DNA from: an uncultured Bacilli bacterium
GTDB lineage: Bacteria; Bacillota_I; Bacilli_A; RF39; UBA660
Reading direction: 5' to 3'
Assembly: GCA_934141245.1 (NCBI GenBank)
Contig: CAKPCB010000006.1
Coordinates: 1 to 64,000, forward strand
Length of the DNA: 64,000 nt
Part shown: positions 43,901 through 50,265 of the stretch, piece by piece
How the letters are laid out: each line of letters opens with the position of its first letter
How positions within the stretch are numbered: the stretch's first letter is position 1
The notes under the pieces: generated by a model
The model's database searches: none
Told to the model about the DNA's origin: nothing
What the model saw: the letters and a program-made list of their open reading frames with translations, nothing else
Made by a program: the position numbers and the translations under genes

Positions 43901-44721
43901 GAAGTAAATGTTTCAACTATTGCTTCTTTCATAGCTTCTTCTTTATTAACTGAGGAAGTTTTCTTATTCTCGTAAGAGTGATATAAAAAGATTGAAAAAT
44001 CTGTTGTTACGCCAAGTTGCAATACTGCTACAAGTGCTTTGGTAATATAGGATATTTCTCCAAAAAGTATGTTACTACCTAAGTTGAATATAATTGCCAT
44101 TCCTATATTTCCAAGTAATAATAATGGAACAATATATGAATCAAGTGATAGCTCTAACACAATTAAACAAAGTACAACCGCTATCACTATATAAATAGCA
44201 ATTTCTTTTTCTGATAAATTCATAGTATCTAATACCATAGCACTCATGCCACTTACCTTAACCTTATCAGATGAAATATCTTTAATTTTTTCTATTGCGT
44301 TAATTGTAGATGTTGATGATGTTGAATCTTTAAAAGTTACAAATAACAAATCAGTATTGTCTTGATGAAATTTTTCAACTATTTCATTTGGTAACATTTC
44401 TATTGGAACATTTGTACCAATAACATCATAAGCACTAATTACTTTATTAACGCCTTCTATTTTTTTATACTCCTTCTCTAGTTTTATTAAATCTTTGCTA
44501 CTCATATTTTCAGTTATTATAACAGAATATGCACCCATCCCAAAATCATTTGTTAAAATATTTTGCCCTTTAACAGTCTCGATGTCTTCTGGTAAATATA
44601 CTAAAATATCATAATTTATTTTAGTTAATTTAATACCAACAAGTGAAAGTACAAATAGAACAAGTGATATTACTAAAATAACAATTTTATAATCACAAAT
44701 TTTCTGTGCAAACTTTTTCAT
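40906..44721 (-). CDS. MMPL/RND-superfamily transporter fused to an exported domain
   Basis: A 1271-residue membrane protein. Residues about 1-685 are an MMPL exporter: membrane helix 1, an outside domain, five helices, then the same again (repeats around VAVLQLGVTTDFSIFLYHSY and IQLGATIDYAILMTTNY). The second part starts at residue 690 with a signal-peptide-like MKNKKNLSKKII ... CTPLSTFA, then a beta domain (YTKLDSYGSVKSITVNNHLI) and a long Ala/Val/Lys-rich helical region with no final membrane anchor. Related fused or adjacent proteins occur in other Firmicutes. GGAGG lies before ATG 44721. Substrate unknown; regulation by the divergent TetR protein is likely. Confidence 0.88.
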   Translation of the reverse strand: MKKFAQKICDYKIVILVISLVLFVLSLVGIKLTKINYDILVYLPEDIETVKGQNILTNDFGMGAYSVIITENMSSKDLIKLEKEYKKIEGVNKVISAYDVIGTNVPIEMLPNEIVEKFHQDNTDLLFVTFKDSTSSTSTINAIEKIKDISSDKVKVSGMSAMVLDTMNLSEKEIAIYIVIAVVLCLIVLELSLDSYIVPLLLLGNIGMAIIFNLGSNILFGEISYITKALVAVLQLGVTTDFSIFLYHSYENKKTSSVNKEEAMKEAIVETFTSVMGSSLTTIAGFLVLCTMNLTLGKDLGLVMAKGVFLGVISVITLFPSLLLVFDNLITKTKHKPVAFHFKKLNEFVIKHHKVIFILFLLLLIPTYLANSKVDVYYKIDQSLPDTLDSIVANTELKEKFNIVSPEIILVDKNMKADKQEKMINRIKEIDGIDFVLSFSELEKLGLTENMLPSEVTKIFESNNYQMLLINSTYDIATNELNNQVLEVNKIIKEYDSKGILAGEGPLMRDLVTISDEDFNNVNYSSIICILLIMLVVLKSISLPILLILSIEFAIFTNMSISYFSGVVLPFVAPIVLGTIQLGATIDYAILMTTNYFRMRKEGIEKKQAMLQTTNYCSNSIFVSGMCFFAATFGVGVYSDLEMVGSLCTLISRGAIISMLVVITVLPSILLIFDSLILKTTYGMKGKINMKNKKNLSKKIIATGLILSLACTPLSTFALSKEETVYTKLDSYGSVKSITVNNHLINDENLNSIEDYSELENILNISNDNKFTKTNNKLIWDSKGSDIFYQGTTKKTLPLSLNISYKLDGKEMKLEDMLGKSGKVTITLKYQNKDKHGSLYTPFVVTMSTLIDGENNSDVAVTNGKVVNNGTKNVVIAIATPGLYDSLKIKELEKTDTITLSYKTKSFSLSSIYQVVTPKLIDSSDLDVFNKLNSLYNSVDTLQSSMNSINDGANTLKGGSNELKTKLMSNIDLLSKDNSDALSDDDLKNIDEKTKLTISKRFDENRKNAIMQSAWDQTKTDLAKSDDKTIEKYVISSVEEAVNTSVKSAITSYLTSHPEKINDYQICENAKAQKDLTEEAEKSCKNISDIDLIIKTATEAATASATKTAKLTTNYIAESVSKKVAVTVAEQTAYEVAREVAKETSVEVANEVKKVSTEKVKSSLTTLYNGIDSLDNGINLLSESLNKFNKEGINKISSLTNNEAKPLTNRVKELSRLSNNYSSFAEKSNSTKGNTKFILVIDSVNAKKEEVVKQNVSKKVTFIDRIKNLFK

Positions 44722-44808
44722 TTTTTTCCTCCATTCGATGTAATATTTTATTCTCTTTATAAAAAAATACATCAACAAAAACAAAAAACAGTTTTTTATC
44801 CAACAATT

Positions 44809-44839
44809 ATTCTAAAGTGTATGTATAAATAAGCAACAC
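44809..44839 (-). promoter_or_regulatory. Promoter and possible TetR operator of the MMPL gene
   Basis: TTGCTT (44831-44836), 16-bp spacer, TAGAAT (44809-44814) on the minus strand. GTGT-N15-ACAC (44817-44839) brackets the spacer and -35, a reasonable place for the divergent TetR repressor. The dyad is imperfect. Confidence 0.4.
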
Positions 44840-44851
44840 AGTGTTTTTTAG

Positions 44852-44879
44852 TTTACAAATTAAAAAAAATGAATATAAT
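44852..44879 (+). promoter_or_regulatory. Promoter of the TetR gene
   Basis: TTTACA (44852-44857), 16-bp spacer, TATAAT (44874-44879) on the plus strand, with a GGTGAT ribosome binding site before ATG 44898. It diverges from the MMPL promoter. Confidence 0.6.
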
Positions 44880-44897
44880 TATATTTGGTGATTCAAT

Positions 44898-45464
44898 ATG
44901 AATAAAAATGACTTAAGAGTAATTAAAACAAGAAACATTTTATATAACACTTTACTTGATTTAATGAAAGAAAAATCTTTTGAAGAAATAAAAGTATCTG
45001 ATATTTGTTCTCATGCTCTTATAAACAGGTCCACATTTTATTCTCATTATGAAGATAAATATGAACTTTTAGCAGATGCTATTAACGACCTAAAAAATTC
45101 ACTTATAACTCAATTAGATAAAAATAAAAACATCTCTAATACAAGAGAGTATTATTTAGAGATGATTAAATTATTTTTAGATTATATCGAAGAAAAAAGA
45201 GATGTATACCTATCAGTAATGATTAATAATAGAAATAGTGTTATGGTGGATATTATATATGATGTACTTGATCATGATATTACAAAAAGATTAAATGATG
45301 TAGAAAGTAATGAATACAATAAAGTACCTGCAAATGTTGTTGCTAGATTCTATTTAGGTGGTGTATTTAATATTGGAATAGAATGGTTAAGAAATGGTTC
45401 TCGTTATTCAAAGGATGAAATAATTAATTATTTAAATCTATTAATACCAAAAGATTTAAGCTAG
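44898..45464 (+). CDS. TetR-family regulator (DhaS-like) divergent from the MMPL gene
   Basis: A 188-residue TetR protein. The N-terminal helix-turn-helix is clear (FEEIKVSDICSHALINRSTF YSHYEDKYELL), followed by a helical ligand-binding domain ending RNGSRYSKDEIINYLNLLI, typical of TetR regulators with a C_33-like domain. TetR genes divergent from MMPL exporters usually repress them. Its own and the MMPL promoters lie in the 176 bp between the two genes. Ends at a bidirectional terminator. Confidence 0.93.
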   Translation: MNKNDLRVIKTRNILYNTLLDLMKEKSFEEIKVSDICSHALINRSTFYSHYEDKYELLADAINDLKNSLITQLDKNKNISNTREYYLEMIKLFLDYIEEKRDVYLSVMINNRNSVMVDIIYDVLDHDITKRLNDVESNEYNKVPANVVARFYLGGVFNIGIEWLRNGSRYSKDEIINYLNLLIPKDLS

Positions 45465-45485
45465 TTTAAGGCTTAAATCTTTTAA
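45447..45485. terminator. Bidirectional terminator between the TetR gene and ricA
   Basis: Perfect 13-bp stem (45449-45461 with 45471-45483), 9-base loop, A and T flanks on opposite sides. It carries stop codons of both convergent genes. Confidence 0.9.
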
Positions 45486-45817
45486 TTTGTTATATTATTT
45501 ATATGTTTTTCCAAAATATCTTTAATTACTTGAAATCTGGTATTAAGATCTTCTTCTAAATATGTATATCTTACATAATCAGGATTAGAATTTAGTTTTT
45601 TTATTTTTTCATCAATTTGCTCTTCTAAATTAGTAATATCCTTTTTATAAACACTATTTCTTACAAGTTGCTTTTGTAAAGATTTAACATCATTAATGAG
45701 TGTCATTATACTATCATTGCTTAACAACATATTCTTTAACTTTGTATATTCAATATAATCACTTGAATTTTTTATACTATCTATTAACTCATCAGTTTTA
45801 ATAAGGATCTCATTCAT
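45482..45817 (-). CDS. ricA: RicA/YmcA-family protein (Com_YlbF fold)
   Basis: A 111-residue helical protein of the YlbF/YmcA family, with KTDELIDSIKNSSDYIEYTKLKN, MTLINDVKSLQKQLVRNSVYKKD and a C-terminal helix. In Bacillus RicA, with YlbF and YaaT, tunes RNase Y cleavage and influences competence and sporulation. It follows miaB with a short overlap, the same order as in Bacillus. Two starts, ATG 45829 and 45817, both have a GGAG site; I use the shorter one, which keeps a usual small overlap. Confidence 0.8.
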   Translation of the reverse strand: MNEILIKTDELIDSIKNSSDYIEYTKLKNMLLSNDSIMTLINDVKSLQKQLVRNSVYKKDITNLEEQIDEKIKKLNSNPDYVRYTYLEEDLNTRFQVIKDILEKHINNITN

Positions 45818-47219
45818 ACATTTCTCCATCTAAACTCCAAGTTTTAGCATCAGTAATTTTTACTTTAACTATACTACCAATAGATTGTTCATCACCAACA
45901 AAATTTATTAATTTATTTGTATCGCTATATCCAAATAGTTTTCCTTTATCATTTATACCTTCTACTAAAACATCTACTACCTTATTTAGCATTTTTCTAT
46001 TGCTTAATAAGAAGTATTTATTTAATTCTTCATTTAGCTTATATAATCTATTTTCTTTTTCAGTTAGTGTTACTTTATCTTCTAGTTTAGCAGCAGCAGT
46101 ACCTTCTCTTGGAGAATATATAAATGAAAATGCATTATCAAACTTACATTCTTGTACCAAATCTAATGTTTCATTAAAATCCTCTTCTGTCTCATTTGGG
46201 AATCCTACTATTATATCGGTGGAAATTGTACAATTTGGTATTCTCTTTTTTATTTTGTTAAACAACTCTAAATATTCTTCTCTTGTGTATCTTCTTCCCA
46301 TTAGCTTTAATATTTTATTTGAACCAGATTGAACAGGAAGATGTATATATGGCATTATATTTGGATATTTTGCTATAGTATCAATCATGTTATCAGTAAA
46401 ATCCCAAGGATGACTTGTAACAAATCTAATTCTTGGAATATTTGTTTTGCTTACATCTTCTAACAAGTCTTCCATTCCATAGTTAATATCTAAATCCTTA
46501 CCATATGCATTTACATTTTGTCCTAATAGTGTTACCTCTTTATATCCTTCTTTTACAAGAGATTTTACTTCATTAACTATATCTTCTGGATTTCTGCTTC
46601 TTTGCTTACCTCTAGTAAATGGTACTATACAATATGTACAAAACTTATCACATCCATATATTATATTTACATAAGCCTTGTACTTATTTGCTCTCTTTAC
46701 TGGAATATTTTCTACAATATCTCCTTCTGTACTAAAAACCTCTATTATTTGACTTCCCGTATTAAAGTTTTCTAAAAGTAAATCAGGCAACCTTTCTATA
46801 TTATGAGTTCCAAATACAAAATTAACATATTTATATTTTTTTAATATTTCATCTACAACTTTTTCTTCTTGAGCCATACAACCACATAAACCAATAACCA
46901 AATTAGGATTTGACTCTTTCAAATGTTTTAGTCTTCCTAGCATACCAAAAGCTTTATTATGTGCATTCTCCCTAATACTACATGTATTTAAAAGCACTAA
47001 ATCTGCTTTTGTATAATCTTGGCATTCACTGAATCCCATTTCTTCTAAAAGAGCTTTTAAGTTTTCTGTATCATGTTCATTCATTTGACAACCATATGTT
47101 TTTACAAAATAACTTTTTCCAACCCCAATATCTTTAACATTTATATTAGTTCTATATATTTTATTTATTACTTTCTCTCTATTTCTTTTTTTTGCTTGTG
47201 CAAGATTTGGTAAATTCAT
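45810..47219 (-). CDS. miaB: tRNA-2-methylthio-N6-dimethylallyladenosine synthase MiaB
   Basis: A radical-SAM methylthiotransferase modifying A37 of tRNA. Of 469 residues, C44, C80 and C114 hold the second iron-sulfur cluster (TYGCQMNEHD, LNTCSIRENA, CGCMAQ). C190-x3-C194-x2-C197 bind the radical SAM cluster (GCDKFCTYC). The C-terminal TRAM domain follows. I choose ATG 47219, preceded by GAAGTGAT, over the ATG at 47252. It is directly upstream of ricA and forms the first half of the Bacillus miaB-ricA-cotE-mutS order. Confidence 0.97.
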   Translation of the reverse strand: MNLPNLAQAKKRNREKVINKIYRTNINVKDIGVGKSYFVKTYGCQMNEHDTENLKALLEEMGFSECQDYTKADLVLLNTCSIRENAHNKAFGMLGRLKHLKESNPNLVIGLCGCMAQEEKVVDEILKKYKYVNFVFGTHNIERLPDLLLENFNTGSQIIEVFSTEGDIVENIPVKRANKYKAYVNIIYGCDKFCTYCIVPFTRGKQRSRNPEDIVNEVKSLVKEGYKEVTLLGQNVNAYGKDLDINYGMEDLLEDVSKTNIPRIRFVTSHPWDFTDNMIDTIAKYPNIMPYIHLPVQSGSNKILKLMGRRYTREEYLELFNKIKKRIPNCTISTDIIVGFPNETEEDFNETLDLVQECKFDNAFSFIYSPREGTAAAKLEDKVTLTEKENRLYKLNEELNKYFLLSNRKMLNKVVDVLVEGINDKGKLFGYSDTNKLINFVGDEQSIGSIVKVKITDAKTWSLDGEMYE

Positions 47220-47257
47220 GTAATCACTTCTTTCTATATAATTATATAACAATCTTT

Positions 47258-47286
47258 AAAAAAGAAAAAGTACTTTAAAAGTACTT
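47258..47286 (-). terminator. Rho-independent terminator of the ankyrin gene
   Basis: AAGTACTT (47268-47275) pairs with AAGTACTT (47279-47286, self-complementary), followed by T residues on the minus strand, about 50 bases after the gene. Confidence 0.8.
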
Positions 47287-47335
47287 ATATATATTCATTG
47301 CTTGCTAATTATTATCATGTTTTTAATTTTTAAAC

Positions 47336-48022
47336 TTAGGCCGATTGTATAACATTATTTATCATCTCGTTAATACCAGATGGTTTATTATTAATCAATC
47401 TATCCTTTATATATTCGAAATTTTCTTTTATAATGCTAATTAACTTTTGCATTGTTGGTAACAATGATTTATCTTCTAAACTATCGATTATAATTTCTAG
47501 ATTAGTTAATTTTGTATATTTACCATATTTATTAGTATCAATATAAGTTTTGTATAAATTCTTAAATGAAACTATATCTATATTGTTAAATCTTTTATCT
47601 TCAAGTATTTTTATTGCAGTGTATATATAATTATCATTTATTGCCTTATCTAATATTGTCTCGCCACTATTATTTCTTATGTTCGGTAAAAAACTTTTAT
47701 TCTTTACCAATGCTTTTATTATATCTAATACATTAACATAGTTTATTGTTGCCAATAAATGTGCAAATGTATCACCATCATAATTTTGATGATTAACATC
47801 AAAGTTTTTATTTTTCATATGCTTTAACACTAAGTTATACTGACCTCTTTTTAAAAGTTTCATTAAAACAGTGTTACCCATATCATCGCAAGTATTTATA
47901 TCAACTATTTTTTTTGATAATAATTTGTCAACAAATTCAAAATGATCTTCCTTAATAATTTCAAAAATCAGGGAAGGATCATCACTACAAGCAAGCATAG
48001 TTTTTGCTTCATCATAAAACAT
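47336..48022 (-). CDS. Ankyrin-repeat protein
   Basis: A 228-residue cytosolic protein. About four ankyrin-like repeats cover residues 25-150, with VDINTCDDMGNTVLMKLLKR, FDVNHQNYDGDTFAHLLA and PNIRNNSGETILDKAIND. A helical C-terminus follows. No signal peptide or enzyme motif. AGAGGTG ribosome binding site and a good promoter upstream. Ankyrin proteins are usually protein-binding platforms; the partner is unknown. It stands alone between two terminators. Confidence 0.8.
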   Translation of the reverse strand: MFYDEAKTMLACSDDPSLIFEIIKEDHFEFVDKLLSKKIVDINTCDDMGNTVLMKLLKRGQYNLVLKHMKNKNFDVNHQNYDGDTFAHLLATINYVNVLDIIKALVKNKSFLPNIRNNSGETILDKAINDNYIYTAIKILEDKRFNNIDIVSFKNLYKTYIDTNKYGKYTKLTNLEIIIDSLEDKSLLPTMQKLISIIKENFEYIKDRLINNKPSGINEMINNVIQSA

Positions 48023-48058
48023 CTTAAATACACCTCTTATTTCGCGTGACAGTTATGT

Positions 48059-48087
48059 ATTTTAGCATAAAATACAAAAAAAGTCAA
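48059..48087 (-). promoter_or_regulatory. Sigma-A promoter of the ankyrin gene
   Basis: TTGACT (48082-48087), 17-bp spacer, TAAAAT (48059-48064) with an upstream TG, on the minus strand. The -35 lies in the 3' arm of the upstream terminator. Confidence 0.75.
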
Positions 48088-48105
48088 ATTTAGACATCTG
48101 ACTTT
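48074..48105 (-). terminator. Rho-independent terminator of the pilus-type operon
   Basis: 7-bp stem (48080-48086 with 48099-48105), 12-base loop, T run on the minus strand. It lies 48 bases after the small gene at 48153 and may end the whole operon. Confidence 0.75.
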
Positions 48106-48152
48106 TAATAAATTGGTTTACACAATTATACATTTATGTGTTTATTTTTAAG

Positions 48153-48356
48153 TTATTTTCTCTTTTTAAATATACTTTTAACTTTCTTTTTATCCTTATT
48201 TTGTCTAGAGAAACTAAAGTCTACATCATTTTGCTCTTTAACCACTTTATAAAGTGTTTCATACATTGGTGGAATTGATTTAAAGCAATGTGGATTTTCC
48301 TCTATAAATTTATTTGTTTCTTCTAATAATTCTTTTTCTTCATCATCAAATTTCAT
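48153..48356 (-). CDS. Small basic-tailed hypothetical protein
   Basis: A 67-residue soluble protein: acidic N-terminal helix (DDEEKELLEETNKFIEENP), PHCFKSIPPMYETLYKVV, and a very basic C-terminus (KDKKKVKSIFKKRK). AAGGATGA ribosome binding site before ATG. No family recognised. It lies 39 bp downstream of the anchored zinc protease gene in the same direction and before the next terminator, so it may be the last gene of that operon. Confidence 0.5.
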   Translation of the reverse strand: MKFDDEEKELLEETNKFIEENPHCFKSIPPMYETLYKVVKEQNDVDFSFSRQNKDKKKVKSIFKKRK

Positions 48357-48395
48357 ATTAAATCATCCTTATTTCACATATTATATTATAATTTT

Positions 48396-49706
48396 TTATT
48401 TATTTAAGTACTTTTTTAATACCTTAACAATTTCAATACTAGCTGGTTTAGCATTCGTTCTATTTACATAATAATCATGAAATGCCTCTGCAATTGTTTC
48501 ATCATATATATATTTCCCATTTCCGTCTCTTACAATAGCATATTCGGAAATTGTTGACTTAAATTTATCAACACTCTCATATTGCACATTATCAGTCTTT
48601 TTGTAATTTTCAAATGCTTCATTAATTATTTTCTTAGAAAATGTACCATTATTTGAATCGGTTATTAACTTTGAATAACTAGAATAATTCTTCTTTTCTA
48701 GTAAAATCAATTCACTTAGTTTACTAGTGTTTTTATATTGTGCAAGAAAAGATAAATAGTGTCCAAATTCATGTGCTACTATAGAATTTTTAGTAGCATT
48801 AGGTGGAAAATATCCATAAGCCAAAGAGTCTTCAATACTTGCATCAAAATATTTTAAATTAAGAAAATAATTTGCATTTAAGAAAATAGACATTTTATAT
48901 ACATTAGGGTATGTATTAATAGTGTTAGACTTTGCAAATAAAGTTGCAGATACAAATGATGCTATATAGTTTGTATATTCTGGAGTATTAATTAGTGTCA
49001 AATTAGTAAGATAACCTTTAATATTAGGAAACTCACTATAAATTGTTGAAATAACATTTTCTAATTCTTTTGCAAATTCATAATCTAACTCGCAAAGATT
49101 AACCGCAACTATATCATATTTTTCTTCTATATCACTTTCTACTTCTTTTACTCTAGTATCTTCACATTTTGCCTTTTGATTATTTGAATCTTTAACTATT
49201 AGATTTGTTGCATCTTTTACATTATTTATCTTAACACCTTTATATACATTATCAGTAACAACTTTAGTTTGATGTTCTCCAACATTTTCAATGATCTTAT
49301 TTTGATAATATGCAGCACCTGCATTAAATTTAAAAGTATTGGTTTTAGAAAATATTGCAAACACTAAAACAATTAACAATATAGAGCCTGATAGTATTGA
49401 TACTATTAAAAAAAGTTTATTCTCTTTTCTAGTTTTAAATTCCTTCTCTACTTTGGGACTATATGTTTCTTTTAACAATGAATCCATATCTTTTTTTTGA
49501 TAATCTTCTTGTTTTTCAATAGGCTCTAATCCAATAACTGCATCAGATAGATTATTCTCAGTAATTACAGTGTTATTACTTTTAACCTCCACACTTTGAT
49601 TTAAATTACTGTCTACCACACTTTTTGTATTATTACCAGTTAAGCTAAGCATATCACTAGGAGGTGTTTGATAATTATTAGTTTTATTTTCATCTTCATT
49701 ATACAT
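48396..49706 (-). CDS. Membrane-anchored zinc metalloprotease
   Basis: A 436-residue bitopic protein: a polar Asn/Ser-rich cytosolic head of about 97 residues, one membrane helix (98-119), and an extracytoplasmic protease domain. The zinc motif is HEFGH (312-316), and a downstream Glu in ETIAEAFHDYYVNR (about 405-418) fits the third ligand, suggesting a gluzincin. Two cysteines (CEDTRVKE, NLCELD) could form a disulfide. The start is ATG 49706, with TAGGAGGTAG upstream. It lies 4 bp after the preceding gene, in the same operon as pilC and the prepilin peptidase. Substrate unknown. Confidence 0.8.
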   Translation of the reverse strand: MYNEDENKTNNYQTPPSDMLSLTGNNTKSVVDSNLNQSVEVKSNNTVITENNLSDAVIGLEPIEKQEDYQKKDMDSLLKETYSPKVEKEFKTRKENKLFLIVSILSGSILLIVLVFAIFSKTNTFKFNAGAAYYQNKIIENVGEHQTKVVTDNVYKGVKINNVKDATNLIVKDSNNQKAKCEDTRVKEVESDIEEKYDIVAVNLCELDYEFAKELENVISTIYSEFPNIKGYLTNLTLINTPEYTNYIASFVSATLFAKSNTINTYPNVYKMSIFLNANYFLNLKYFDASIEDSLAYGYFPPNATKNSIVAHEFGHYLSFLAQYKNTSKLSELILLEKKNYSSYSKLITDSNNGTFSKKIINEAFENYKKTDNVQYESVDKFKSTISEYAIVRDGNGKYIYDETIAEAFHDYYVNRTNAKPASIEIVKVLKKYLNK

Positions 49707-49710
49707 AAAA

Positions 49711-50265
49711 CTACCTCCTAAACTCAATTGTCCCAAAAACCTCTTGGAAACTATCAAGTAATATATCAAAATATTCATATTTTGAAGTAAAGTTTACAAC
49801 ACATAAATCGTTATTATTTCTGATAATAATAATCATTGATTCGGCATTATCATTATCATACTGAGTTTCATATAATAACTTATATCCTTCATATTGATTT
49901 TTTGAAATATATTTTTTTTCTTGATTAAGCAACTTATAATCACTGTTTTGTTTTTCAATATCATATCTTACTTCTTCTTTTATTTGCTCAATACTTGAAT
50001 TTACTAGATTACTGCTTAACTTATTTACTTTAATCTCTATAATTGCACCTGTCTTATGTGTAAGTGCTACAACATCATTATCTATCTTATTTAATTTCCA
50101 TGTTTTATCGTAATTAAACTTTATATCATCATTTTTATAATTTTTTAACAATGCACCATTTTTAAATATTACTATCCAAAGTATAATTGTAACTATAGCC
50201 AAAGAAAATATTATACAAATTCTAATTAATAATTTCTTTTTTTTATCTAATATTTCCTGTCTCAT
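49711..50265 (-). CDS. Membrane-anchored PsbP/DcrB-like protein
   Basis: A 184-residue protein with an N-terminal basic stretch and one membrane helix (about 13-33), then an extracytoplasmic alpha-beta domain (DDIKFNYDKTWKLNK ... NQYEGYKLLYETQY ... LLDSFQEVFGTIEF). This pattern resembles the Mog1/PsbP fold of DcrB and DUF1795-like lipoproteins. Overlaps the pseudo-trypsin gene by 4 bp and precedes the zinc protease by 4 bp, so the three are strongly coupled. Role unknown. Confidence 0.6.
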   Translation of the reverse strand: MRQEILDKKKKLLIRICIIFSLAIVTIILWIVIFKNGALLKNYKNDDIKFNYDKTWKLNKIDNDVVALTHKTGAIIEIKVNKLSSNLVNSSIEQIKEEVRYDIEKQNSDYKLLNQEKKYISKNQYEGYKLLYETQYDNDNAESMIIIIRNNNDLCVVNFTSKYEYFDILLDSFQEVFGTIEFRR

